From Sulfurimicrobium sp031426915 (GTDB lineage Bacteria > Pseudomonadota > Gammaproteobacteria > Burkholderiales > Sulfuricellaceae), in the NCBI GenBank assembly GCA_031426915.1, contig JASJPB010000008.1:1-64000 (forward strand): 64,000 nucleotides of DNA, given 5' to 3'. Under the pieces are notes generated by a model. The model had not been told where the DNA came from, made no database searches, and saw only the letters and a list, made by a program, of their open reading frames with translations. Position 1 is the stretch's first letter. Every line of letters begins with the position of its first letter. Position numbers and translations under genes: made by a program. This document shows, piece by piece, positions 27,212-35,503 of the stretch.

Positions 27212-27745
27212 CTAGCGTTTCAGGGCAAAGGCCATGTTTTGCAACTGGCCGCGCACAGAGGCGTCAATCACCACGTCGCCGGCATTAATTTTCACGCCGC
27301 CAATAAGTTCCGGATCCACGCTGACTTGCGCCGTCACTTTTCGTGCGAAGCGCCTTTCGAGCAGGCCGACCATTTCTTTCACTTGTTCATCCGAAAGCGG
27401 GAAGGCGCTGGCGATATCCGCTTCCAGCATGCCGCTCTGTTCCGCCTTGAGCTTCTCGAACTGGGCAGCAATGATCGGCAACAGTGCCAGACGGTCATTT
27501 TGCAGCAGCAGACGGATCAGGTTCTTGCCTTCCTCGCTCAGCGCCTTGTCCATCACCGCGAAAAAAACCTGCTCTACGTTGGCTCGCGTGAATTTGGGGT
27601 TGGCAATGGCGTCGCTCATCGTTGCATCTCTCGCCACCGCCGAAGCGGTTTCGAGCATCTGCGACCACTCGGCCAGGGCAGCCTTCTGGCTTGCCAGGCT
27701 ATACAAAGCTTCAGCGTAGGGCCTTGCTATCGTAACGGTTTCCAT
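27212..27745 (-). CDS. atpH: ATP synthase delta subunit
   Basis: A 177-residue subunit linking the F1 head to the peripheral stalk. The N-terminal six-helix domain starts TIARPYAEALYSLA (about 4-17). The conserved C-terminal signature appears as DPELIGGVKINAGDVVIDASVRGQL (split here as DPELIGGVKI and GDVVIDASV). Length matches E. coli AtpH (177). Confidence 0.97.
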   Translation of the reverse strand: METVTIARPYAEALYSLASQKAALAEWSQMLETASAVARDATMSDAIANPKFTRANVEQVFFAVMDKALSEEGKNLIRLLLQNDRLALLPIIAAQFEKLKAEQSGMLEADIASAFPLSDEQVKEMVGLLERRFARKVTAQVSVDPELIGGVKINAGDVVIDASVRGQLQNMAFALKR

Positions 27746-27756
27746 GGGATCGCCGC

Positions 27757-28227
27757 CTAGATTTCGTTCTTGAGCGTGGTCAGCAACTCGGCGTGTGCCT
27801 TGGCATCCACCTCGCGACGCAGAATCTTCTCGGCGCCCGCCACGGCCAACTCTGCCACCTGCTGACGCAACATTTCACGCGCACGGTTGACTTCCTGGTC
27901 GATTTCCGCCTTGGCGCCGGCGACCAGACGATCCCCTTCTTCCTTGGCGATACCCTTGGCTTCCTCGATGATCTGGGACGCACGTTTTTCTGCTTGGACG
28001 ATCACTTCCGCGGCTTTCTGCTTGGCGTCATGCATGGATTCGCTCGCACGGCGAGAGGCGAGTTCCAACTCATGCTTGCCACGTTCACCGGCAGCCAGGC
28101 CATCGGCTATCACTTTCTTGCGCTCGGTCAGCGCCTGCATGATGGGCGGCCACACCAGCTTCATGCAGAACCAGACGAACATGATGAACATGATCGTTTG
28201 CGCGAGAAGGGTTGCATTGATATTCAT
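27757..28227 (-). CDS. atpF: ATP synthase b subunit
   Basis: A 156-residue peripheral-stalk subunit, the same length as in E. coli. One N-terminal membrane helix (TLLAQTIMFIMFVWFCMKLVW, about residues 5-25, given in part as TIMFIMFVWFCMKLVW) is followed by a long charged coiled coil that dimerises and reaches delta. The PPIMQAL junction after the membrane helix is typical. It lies between atpE and atpH. Confidence 0.97.
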   Translation of the reverse strand: MNINATLLAQTIMFIMFVWFCMKLVWPPIMQALTERKKVIADGLAAGERGKHELELASRRASESMHDAKQKAAEVIVQAEKRASQIIEEAKGIAKEEGDRLVAGAKAEIDQEVNRAREMLRQQVAELAVAGAEKILRREVDAKAHAELLTTLKNEI

Positions 28228-28264
28228 GCACGAACCTTTCTTGAGTTAATTAGTGCAGGCAAGC

Positions 28265-28504
28265 TTAGCCCGCTACCGCAAACAGGACGTACATCGCGAT
28301 ACCGACAGCAATCATCGGCACCGCGTCAACCAGACCCATCACCACGAAAAACTGGGTGCGCAGCATCGGGATCAGTTCGGGCTGACGCGCGGCACCTTCA
28401 AGGAAGCGGCCGCCCAGAATGCCGATGCCGATGGCGGCTCCGAGAGCGCCCAAACCCATCATCAGCGCGCCGGCGATGAACAGTAGTGCATGTGCTTGAT
28501 CCAT
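28265..28504 (-). CDS. atpE: ATP synthase c subunit (proton type)
   Basis: A 79-residue hairpin proteolipid forming the rotor ring in the membrane. Two hydrophobic helices flank the polar loop GAARQPE. The ion-carrying carboxylate is Asp60 (FFVVMGLVDAVPMIAVG). The Na+-binding residues of sodium-type c subunits are not present, so this is an H+-driven enzyme. Length matches E. coli (79). Confidence 0.97.
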   Translation of the reverse strand: MDQAHALLFIAGALMMGLGALGAAIGIGILGGRFLEGAARQPELIPMLRTQFFVVMGLVDAVPMIAVGIAMYVLFAVAG

Positions 28505-28551
28505 TTATATATCTCCTGATTGATTTAAAGTGAAATTGCTAGTTGAATATC

Positions 28552-29412
28552 TTAGTGGTGTTCCTGGTGTGCCATGTCCATGTAAACGATAGTCAGCGTC
28601 ATGAAAATGAATGCCTGCAGCGTAACGATCAGGATGTGAAAAATCGCCCAACCCAGTGAAAGAATAATCTGGGAGCCGAACAGCACGGAACTGCCGATGG
28701 TCACGCTGGCAGATGCGCCCATGATTGCGATCAGGATAAAGATCATTTCACCGGCGTACATGTTGCCAAACAGCCGTAGCGCCAGGGAAACCGGCTTGGC
28801 GATGAGGTTGACGCCCTCGAGGAAAATGTTGGCGGGCAGACCGAACTTGCCGAATGGTTGCAGCGTCAACTCGCCGACAAAGCCGCCCAAGCCTTTCATC
28901 TTGATGCTGTAGAACACCACCAGAATAAACACGGCGATCGACATGCCGAATGTGGCATTGGGGTCGGTGGTTGGAACAACCTTGAAGAACGGCACCCCCA
29001 GGGCTTGCGCTATAAGTGGAATATAGTCAATCGGCAGCAAATCCATCAGGTTCATCAGCAAAATCCAGATGAATATCGTCAGGGCAAGGGGGGCCACCAT
29101 GTCGTTTTTGGCGGTAAATGAGCCTCGCACGCTGCTATCGATGAATTCGACGATCCATTCGACAAAATTTTGCAACCCGGTAGGCACGCCGGCAGTGGCT
29201 TTCTGCGCCGCCCTGGCAAAAAAGAACAGAAACAGCGAACCGAGGACAAAGGCAATGATCGTGGTATCCAGATTGATGGCCCAGAACCCCATTTCCTTGG
29301 CTTGTTCGGCGCTGTGCGCTACACCCGAAGAGCCATCCGGAAGCTTGCCGTAGGTCAGATTCTGCAGGTGATGCTTGATATATTCCGCGGAGGTATGCGT
29401 TTCGCCAGACAT
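28552..29412 (-). CDS. atpB: ATP synthase a subunit
   Basis: A 286-residue membrane subunit providing the two proton half-channels. The essential Arg213 lies in PVSLALRLFGNMYAGE, and partner residues fall in the last helices (LQAFIFMTLTIVYMDMAHQ). Five or more membrane helices are evident, with a longer N-terminal periplasmic part as in other betaproteobacteria. Three bases separate it from atpI. Confidence 0.97.
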   Translation of the reverse strand: MSGETHTSAEYIKHHLQNLTYGKLPDGSSGVAHSAEQAKEMGFWAINLDTTIIAFVLGSLFLFFFARAAQKATAGVPTGLQNFVEWIVEFIDSSVRGSFTAKNDMVAPLALTIFIWILLMNLMDLLPIDYIPLIAQALGVPFFKVVPTTDPNATFGMSIAVFILVVFYSIKMKGLGGFVGELTLQPFGKFGLPANIFLEGVNLIAKPVSLALRLFGNMYAGEMIFILIAIMGASASVTIGSSVLFGSQIILSLGWAIFHILIVTLQAFIFMTLTIVYMDMAHQEHH

Positions 29413-29415
29413 TTA

Positions 29416-29778
29416 TTATTTCTCTATTTCACTAATTAGCGTCGAAACCACCAGGGCCAATTGCCCCAGCACAAAGCCGGCTAACAAAGGCGCCGGCATC
29501 AGCTTCAACCATCCCAATCCCGCCGCGATCAGCAGCGCGACAACAAAAAAACGCTCCACGCTGGAACGCACCAGTTTCGCCAGCTCATGGCGCGGATTCC
29601 GCGTGGACTCCCGCGCTCCTGTTCGTATGCGCCAGGCCAGCAACAACGTATTCGAAACCGCCACCGCGCCGCCAAACCACGCCGCCTTGGCAGCAGCCTC
29701 ATTCATGTAAAAATAGGCAAGAGCCGCTGCTATTGCAGCCACAACAGCCTGATACATCGCTACGCGGTTTGCATGCAT
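29416..29778 (-). CDS. atpI: ATP synthase protein I (AtpI)
   Basis: A protein of about 120 residues with four hydrophobic segments and a short charged loop (RIRTGARESTRNPRHELAK), as in AtpI/UncI, which assists assembly of the c-ring or Mg2+ supply. Sequence conservation in this family is low, so position as the first gene of the atp operon is a large part of the evidence. ATG 29778 (MHANRVAMYQ) is chosen. GTG 29790 or ATG 29757 are also possible; none has a clear ribosome site. Confidence 0.85.
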   Translation of the reverse strand: MHANRVAMYQAVVAAIAAALAYFYMNEAAAKAAWFGGAVAVSNTLLLAWRIRTGARESTRNPRHELAKLVRSSVERFFVVALLIAAGLGWLKLMPAPLLAGFVLGQLALVVSTLISEIEK

Positions 29779-29806
29779 GGCTATCGGCACTGCGAAAAAT
29801 CAGTAA

Positions 29807-29835
29807 ATGATAATATACCCTCGCGAAATCGTCAA
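29807..29835 (-). promoter_or_regulatory. Sigma-70 promoter of the atp operon
   Basis: On the minus strand TTGACG (29835-29830), a 17-base spacer and TATCAT (29812-29807) form a strong match. Transcription would start near 29800, about 22 bases before the chosen atpI start. Confidence 0.65.
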
Positions 29836-29885
29836 ACCTTGCTTATGCGCGAATAAGCTTTGGTTATGCCCATGCGTGGGGATCA

Positions 29886-30722
29886 TCACAGCCTGGCGAT
29901 GATGCTGTCGAGCTGCTCCAGGTTATCGTAATCTATCGTTAACCGCCCCTTGCCGCCCTTGCGGGACATGAGCGTCACCCGAGCGCCGATTTTTTCCGCC
30001 AATTCTTCCTGCAGGCGTAACACATCGCGATCCACCTGCACCTTCCTTGTTTCAGCCGGCTTGAGCAGGCGCTGCGCCAGTTTTTCCGCTTCGCGTACCG
30101 ACAGTCCCTTGTTTATGATTTCGTGTGCGGCATCGATCTGCTTTACCAGCGTGAGTCCGAGCAAGGCACGGCCATGGCCCATATCGAGCTGATTCTGCAT
30201 CATCATTTCCTGCACCCGTGGCGCCAGGTTCAGCAAACGTAACAGGTTGGTCACGGCACTACGAGAACGCCCCACTGCCTCTGCTGCCGTCTGGTGCGTC
30301 AATGCAAACTCGTTAACCAAGCGCTGGATACCATGCGCCTCCTCAAGCGGATTCAGATTCTCACGCTGGATATTCTCGATCAGCGCCATGGCCAGCGCTG
30401 CTTCGTCGGCAATCTCCCGCACCAAGGCAGGTATCTCGCTCAAGCCAGCCAGCTGCGCCGCACGCCAACGCCGTTCGCCGGCGATGATTTCGTAGCGATT
30501 TTCCGCCACCGGACGTACCAATACGGGCTGCATCACGCCCTGAGCCTTGATGGAGTCGGACAACTGCTGCAAAGACTCCTGATCCATGTGGGTGCGTGGC
30601 TGGTATTTTCCGGGTTGCAGCAAGGTCACCGCCAACTGCCGCAACGTCTCCCCTTCATCCCCACCGGAGTTGCCCGACAACAACGCATCCAGTCCGCGCC
30701 CCAACCCTTTTGGTTTGACCAT
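29886..30722 (-). CDS. parB: Chromosome-partitioning protein ParB (CTP-dependent clamp)
   Basis: A 278-residue ParB/Spo0J protein that binds parS and slides as a CTP-gated clamp. The N-terminal CTPase motifs are GERRWRAAQ (about 82-90) and ENIQRENLNPLEEA (about 116-129). A helix-turn-helix follows (HQTAAEAVGRSRSAVTNLLR in two parts: TAAEAVGRSRSAV and TNLLRLL). The C-terminal dimerisation domain ends LEQLDSIIARL. The N-terminal LGRGLDALL is the usual ParA-stimulating peptide. Two strong parS sites lie within 11 kb. Confidence 0.98.
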   Translation of the reverse strand: MVKPKGLGRGLDALLSGNSGGDEGETLRQLAVTLLQPGKYQPRTHMDQESLQQLSDSIKAQGVMQPVLVRPVAENRYEIIAGERRWRAAQLAGLSEIPALVREIADEAALAMALIENIQRENLNPLEEAHGIQRLVNEFALTHQTAAEAVGRSRSAVTNLLRLLNLAPRVQEMMMQNQLDMGHGRALLGLTLVKQIDAAHEIINKGLSVREAEKLAQRLLKPAETRKVQVDRDVLRLQEELAEKIGARVTLMSRKGGKGRLTIDYDNLEQLDSIIARL

Positions 30723-30735
30723 TCCTTATTCCTTC

Positions 30736-31524
30736 CTAGTCCCGCACTGCCAAATCAGCAGCGCCGTGCTTGCCGAGCATTTCGCCTGCCAAGGCCAAAT
30801 AAGCCTGGGCACCCTTTGAAGCTTTATCGTGTTGCAGCACCGGTACGCCATAGCTGGGCGCTTCCGCCAGCCGCACATTGCGCGGGATAACGGTACGATA
30901 TACCTTGTCGCCGAAATGCTGCTGGAGCTGTGCGGAAACCTGCTGCGCCAGCGCATTGCGAGGATCGAACATGGTACGTAGCAGCCCCTCGATTTCCAGT
31001 TGCGGATTCAGATGCGCTCGTACCCGTTTGATCGTCTTCACCAGATCGCTCAATCCCTCCAGCGCGTAGTACTCGCACTGCATCGGAATCATCACCGCAT
31101 GCGCGGCGCAGAGGCCGTTCACGGTCAACAGGTTTAGCGCTGGAGGGCAGTCCAGCAGGATATAGTCGTACTCCTCCGCGATGCTTTCCAGCGCCTTCTT
31201 GAGCCGCCATTCGCGCGCCATTTCCTGCACCAACTCCACTTCTGCGCCCGCCAGATCGCGGTTGGCAGGGATCAGATCATATTTGCCACCGGGAGATGCG
31301 ACCCTCACTTCAGCCAGTGTATTTTGTTCCAGCAACACATGATAAACCGTGCGCTGCAGCCTATCCTTCTCCACCCCGCTACCCATGGTGGCATTGCCCT
31401 GAGGATCGAGATCCACCATCAGCACCTTGCGCTTGGTGGCGGCCAGACTGGCGGCCAAGTTGACTGTGGTGGTGGTCTTTCCCACCCCACCTTTCTGATT
31501 TGTTACCGCAATGATTCTAGCCAT
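30736..31524 (-). CDS. parA: Chromosome-partitioning ATPase ParA (Soj)
   Basis: A 262-residue deviant Walker-type ATPase that positions ParB-parS complexes. The deviant Walker A is KGGVGKTTTT (residues 11-20) with the signature Lys11, motif A' is VDLDPQGNAT, and Walker B is YILLDCPPAL. It has no N-terminal DNA-binding extension, so it is the small chromosomal type. It begins two bases after rsmG and precedes parB by 13 bases, within the mnmG-rsmG-parA-parB operon. Confidence 0.98.
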   Translation of the reverse strand: MARIIAVTNQKGGVGKTTTTVNLAASLAATKRKVLMVDLDPQGNATMGSGVEKDRLQRTVYHVLLEQNTLAEVRVASPGGKYDLIPANRDLAGAEVELVQEMAREWRLKKALESIAEEYDYILLDCPPALNLLTVNGLCAAHAVMIPMQCEYYALEGLSDLVKTIKRVRAHLNPQLEIEGLLRTMFDPRNALAQQVSAQLQQHFGDKVYRTVIPRNVRLAEAPSYGVPVLQHDKASKGAQAYLALAGEMLGKHGAADLAVRD

Positions 31525-31526
31525 GC

Positions 31527-32147
31527 TTATACCTTAATGACGACCAAGTGACGTTGTGCCTCCAAGCCCGGCACATTGAGGGCGATAACCTCGTACTGCG
31601 CGAATTCTGCCGGCGAGCGCGCCAGTTCATCGTGCGGGTAAACACCTTTCATCGCCAGCAGCGCACCGCCGGGGCGGCACAAGCGCGCCGCCGGACGCAC
31701 AAAGTCGGACAAATCGGAAAAGGCGCGCGAGATGACCGCGTCGTACAGTGGCTGCGGATCAAAATCATCCAGCCGCACACATTCCACCCCCACGTTGTTC
31801 AATCCCAGCTGGATACAGGCCTGGCGTAAAAAAGTGGTTTTCTTGTGGTTGCTGTCCAGCAATGTAATCTGCAACTCCGGCCTGGCGATCGCCAAGGGAA
31901 TCCCTGGCAACCCGGCCCCCGTGCCCACGTCGAGCAAACGACCCGTTCCCGCATGGGGCAGCACCGCAAGACTGTCGAGCAGGTGATGATAGAGCATGTT
32001 CTCCGGCTCGCGCACCGCAGTCAGGTTGTAGACCCTGTTCCACTTCTGCAGCAGGGCGATGTAATCCAGCAACCGTTGCTGCTGCCCTGCATCCAATGAA
32101 AGATCCAGTTGCCCGAGCCCTGCGGCCAGTTCCTCGCTCAGGCTCAT
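31527..32147 (-). CDS. rsmG: 16S rRNA (guanine527-N7)-methyltransferase RsmG (GidB)
   Basis: A 206-residue SAM-dependent methyltransferase modifying G527 of 16S rRNA; loss of it commonly gives low-level streptomycin resistance in bacteria. The SAM motif is LLDVGTGAGLPGIPLAI (about 68-84), preceded by WNRVYNLTAVREPENM and followed by VISRAFSDL. Length is normal. Its ATG overlaps the mnmG stop by four bases (ATGA). Confidence 0.97.
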   Translation of the reverse strand: MSLSEELAAGLGQLDLSLDAGQQQRLLDYIALLQKWNRVYNLTAVREPENMLYHHLLDSLAVLPHAGTGRLLDVGTGAGLPGIPLAIARPELQITLLDSNHKKTTFLRQACIQLGLNNVGVECVRLDDFDPQPLYDAVISRAFSDLSDFVRPAARLCRPGGALLAMKGVYPHDELARSPAEFAQYEVIALNVPGLEAQRHLVVIKV

Positions 32148-34039
32148 GCGCGTTTCCGTTCCATACGGCCCTGCGTGCGTTTCAAATAAACCAGCAACAG
32201 GGAAATTGCAGCAGGTGTAACACCGGAAATACGGGCCGCCTGACCCAGAGTTTCGGGTTGGTGCTGCGCCAGCTTCTGCCTTACCTCAATGGACAAGCCG
32301 TGCACCTTGCCGTAGTCCATGTCCGGCGGCAGACGTAGCGCCTCATAATGATGATGACGCTCGATCTCATCCTGCTGGCGCTCGATGTAACCCTGGTACT
32401 TGGCCTGAATCTCCACCTGTTCCGCAACTTGCGGGTCGGCCACAGCCCCTCCCGCGCCCGGCAGGGTCATCAGCTCCCGGTAACTCACCTGCGGGCGGCG
32501 CAACAGGTCCAGCAATGTATACTCGCGCTCAATGACCTGGCCCAGCACGCGCTCCGCTGCGGCCGCATCGACGACCTTGGGGTTTACCCAGGTACTCTTG
32601 AGACGCTCTTTCTCCCGCGCCACCGCATCGCGCTTGCGCTCGAAAAACCGCCAGCGCTCATCGTTCACCACGCCCAGTTCACGCCCTATCTCGGTCAGGC
32701 GCAGATCGGCGTTATCTTCCCGCAGCAGCAAGCGGTACTCGGCACGACTGGTAAACATGCGGTACGGCTCCGAAACCCCTCTCGTGACCAAGTCATCCAC
32801 CATCACACCCAGATAAGCCTGATCCCGACTTGGAACCCAGGCCTCCTTGCCGCCCGCATACAAACCGGCATTGAGACCCGCCAGCAAACCCTGGGCTGCC
32901 GCTTCTTCATACCCGGTCGTGCCGTTGATCTGGCCAGCGAAGAACAAACCCTGGATAGCCCTTGTTTCCAACGTGCTCTTCAAGCCACGCGGATCGAAAA
33001 AATCGTATTCGATCGCATAACCGGGACGAGTGATGTGGGCATTTTCAAAACCGCGCATAGAGCGCACCAGTTCGTATTGCACATCGAAAGGCAAGCTGGT
33101 AGAGATGCCGTTGGGGTAAATCTCATTGGTAGTCAATCCTTCTGGCTCGACGAAAATCTGGTGCGAGTCCTTGCCGGAAAAACGCATGATCTTGTCTTCT
33201 ATGGAAGGACAATATCGCGGGCCGATACCCTCAATCACGCCGGTATATAACGGAGAACGGTCTAGCCCACGACGAATGATATCGTGGGTACGTTCATTGG
33301 TGCAGGTAATCCAGCATGACATCTGACGCGGATGCTGCCGCACCGAACCGAGATAGGAAAACACCGGCGTTGGATCATCACCGGGTTGCTCGACCATCAC
33401 CGAGTAATCCAGACTACGTCCATCAATACGCGGCGGGGTACCGGTTTTGAGGCGCCCCACCGGTAGCTTCAATTCTCGCAAACGATGCGCCAGGGTGACC
33501 GCCGCTGGATCTCCGGCACGACCTGCCTGGTAATTGGCTTGTCCAACGTGTACCAACCCGGCAAGGAAAGTTCCTGCCGTCAAGACCACGGCTGGCGCCT
33601 CAAAGCGCAGTCCGAGCTGCGTGATTACACCGGAAATTTTGTCGCCGATCAAAGTGAAATCATCAACCGCTTGCTGGAATAGCCACAAATTCGGCTGATT
33701 CTCCAGGCGTTGTCGGATCGCCTGCTTATACAGCAACCGGTCGGCCTGAGCTCGGGTGGCGCGTACTGCCGGACCCTTGCTGGAATTCAGGGTACGGAAT
33801 TGGATTCCTCCCTCATCCGTTGCCACGGCCATGACACCGCCCAAAGCGTCGATCTCCTTGACAAGATGCCCCTTGCCAATCCCGCCAATGGCGGGATTGC
33901 AGGACATTTGCCCGAGCGTTTCGATATTGTGGCTCAAAAGCAGCGTTTTTCGCCCCATACGCGCGGCGGCCAGCGCCGCCTCGGTCCCAGCGTGGCCGCC
34001 GCCGACGACAATCACGTCGAATCTTGTAGGAAACTGCAT
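32144..34039 (-). CDS. mnmG: tRNA uridine-5-carboxymethylaminomethyl modification enzyme MnmG (GidA)
   Basis: A 631-residue FAD enzyme that, with MnmE, forms (c)mnm5U34 in tRNA anticodons. The FAD-binding motif is VVGGGHAGTEAALAAAR (about 11-27). Family signatures include GQMSCNPAIGGIGKGHLVKE (split as SCNPAIGGIGKGHL), the catalytic Cys region in CPSIEDKIMRF, and FFAGQINGTTGYEEAA. The C-terminal helical domain binds MnmE and tRNA. A parS site lies 84 bases upstream. Confidence 0.98.
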   Translation of the reverse strand: MQFPTRFDVIVVGGGHAGTEAALAAARMGRKTLLLSHNIETLGQMSCNPAIGGIGKGHLVKEIDALGGVMAVATDEGGIQFRTLNSSKGPAVRATRAQADRLLYKQAIRQRLENQPNLWLFQQAVDDFTLIGDKISGVITQLGLRFEAPAVVLTAGTFLAGLVHVGQANYQAGRAGDPAAVTLAHRLRELKLPVGRLKTGTPPRIDGRSLDYSVMVEQPGDDPTPVFSYLGSVRQHPRQMSCWITCTNERTHDIIRRGLDRSPLYTGVIEGIGPRYCPSIEDKIMRFSGKDSHQIFVEPEGLTTNEIYPNGISTSLPFDVQYELVRSMRGFENAHITRPGYAIEYDFFDPRGLKSTLETRAIQGLFFAGQINGTTGYEEAAAQGLLAGLNAGLYAGGKEAWVPSRDQAYLGVMVDDLVTRGVSEPYRMFTSRAEYRLLLREDNADLRLTEIGRELGVVNDERWRFFERKRDAVAREKERLKSTWVNPKVVDAAAAERVLGQVIEREYTLLDLLRRPQVSYRELMTLPGAGGAVADPQVAEQVEIQAKYQGYIERQQDEIERHHHYEALRLPPDMDYGKVHGLSIEVRQKLAQHQPETLGQAARISGVTPAAISLLLVYLKRTQGRMERKRA

Positions 34040-34113
34040 GGGAAATTAACTTGGGGTTTGGGGAAGGGAATGATACGACAAAAGCCGGCCGCGCGTCAGC
34101 TCCTTGCTCTTAC

Positions 34114-34148
34114 CTATCCCCTTGGTTTCACGTGAAACCATAGGGATA
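34114..34148. promoter_or_regulatory. parS centromere site (perfect), nested in a longer palindrome
   Basis: TGGTTTCACGTGAAACCA at 34123-34140 is a perfect 18-base palindrome matching the bacterial parS core GTTTCACGTGAAAC. Outer arms TATCCC (34114-34119) and GGGATA (34143-34148) extend the symmetry, with one unpaired base. It sits between mnmG and mnmE, about 5 kb from the probable origin and in the same operon region as parAB. Confidence 0.93.
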
Positions 34149-34162
34149 ACGTTGTTCGTCAA

Positions 34163-35503
34163 CTACTTACCTATGCAAAAGCGGCTAAATATTTCACCCA
34201 GCAAATCATCGGCGCTGAATTCGCCAGTAATAGTGCTGAGCGCGTTCTGCGCCAGCTTCAGTTCCTCGGCGAAGAATTCCAGTTGGCGCCAGTTTGATTC
34301 GGCATGCTCAATATGATGCCACGCGCTTTTCATGGCCTGCAAATGGCGCTCGCGTGCCATGAAAGCCCCCTCTCCGGTTTGCTCCCAGCCCGCCAGCAAG
34401 AGCAGGCTTTGGCGTAACACGGCCATGCCGGTCCCGATTTTCGCGGATACGAATATTGACCCGGCATCCCCCTGTGGCTCCAGCATGTTGGATGCTGGCA
34501 ACAAATCTATTTTGTTGAAGACTTTGATCACCGGAAGCTGCACTGGCAACTTCGCCAAGATTTCACGGTCAAGTTCGCTTTCACCCTCTCTCGCATCAAG
34601 CAAGAGCAGCACCAGTGTCGCCTTTTCCACTGCCGCCCAAGTGCGCGTTATACCTATCTGCTCAACCTCACAAGCCGTTTCGCGCAAACCGGCGGTATCG
34701 ATGATATGAAAGGGTATGCCCTGAATCTCGATTTCTTCTCGCACGATGTCGCGGGTTGTGCCGGCGATAGGCGTGACAATCGCTACTTCGTCGCCGGCCA
34801 ATTGATTGAGAAGACTGGATTTTCCCACATTGGGTTGACCGACCAGTACGACATGTACGCCCTCGCGCAACAGGCTGCCCTGTTTGGCACTGGCAAAAAG
34901 GATTTTCTGCAATTGCTTGATGTGCGCGAGCTTGCCTTGGGCATCTGCCGCTTCCAGAAAATCAATGTCTTCATCCGGAAAATCAATGCAGGCCTCTACC
35001 AACATCCGCAGATCGATCAAACGCGCCACGATTTCATGTATGGCCCGAGAAAACTCACCCTGCAAAGAGCGCATGGCACTTTTCGCCGCCTCCTCGCTGG
35101 AGGCATCAATCAGGTCCGCGACACTTTCGGCTTGCGCCAGATCAAGCTTGTCGTTGAGAAAGGCACGCTTAGTGAATTCCCCCGGCTCTGCCAGGCGAGC
35201 GCCGAGGGCCAGACAGTGCTTGAGCAGACGCTGCATTACAGCGTTTCCACCATGTCCCTGCAATTCCAGCACATCTTCGCCGGTAAAGGAATGTGGCGCA
35301 GGGAAGTAGAGCGCAATGCCTTGGTCTATGACCAAACCATTACCATCAAGAAAATCACTCAGTGTTGCATGACGGGGGCTTGGAGCTTTACCCAGGATTG
35401 CTCGCGCAAATTGCTCCAATCCCTTCCCCGAGACTCGCACCACACCAATGCCGCCTCGCCCGGGGGCGGTCGCGACAGCGGCTATGGTTTCAGCGTTTTC
35501 CAT
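34163..35503 (-). CDS. mnmE: tRNA modification GTPase MnmE (TrmE)
   Basis: A 446-residue GTPase partner of MnmG in tRNA wobble-uridine modification. The N-terminal formyl-THF-binding domain starts ENAETIAAVATAPGRGGIG. The G domain has G1 GQPNVGKSS (222-230), the K-loop and G2 region TTRDIVRE, and G3 DTAGLRET. The C-terminus is the invariant CIGK. The start ATG 35503 lies inside the 3' end of yidC, overlapping by 14 bases in another frame. It matches the family start, though AAAGGA nearly touches it. Confidence 0.97.
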   Translation of the reverse strand: MENAETIAAVATAPGRGGIGVVRVSGKGLEQFARAILGKAPSPRHATLSDFLDGNGLVIDQGIALYFPAPHSFTGEDVLELQGHGGNAVMQRLLKHCLALGARLAEPGEFTKRAFLNDKLDLAQAESVADLIDASSEEAAKSAMRSLQGEFSRAIHEIVARLIDLRMLVEACIDFPDEDIDFLEAADAQGKLAHIKQLQKILFASAKQGSLLREGVHVVLVGQPNVGKSSLLNQLAGDEVAIVTPIAGTTRDIVREEIEIQGIPFHIIDTAGLRETACEVEQIGITRTWAAVEKATLVLLLLDAREGESELDREILAKLPVQLPVIKVFNKIDLLPASNMLEPQGDAGSIFVSAKIGTGMAVLRQSLLLLAGWEQTGEGAFMARERHLQAMKSAWHHIEHAESNWRQLEFFAEELKLAQNALSTITGEFSADDLLGEIFSRFCIGK

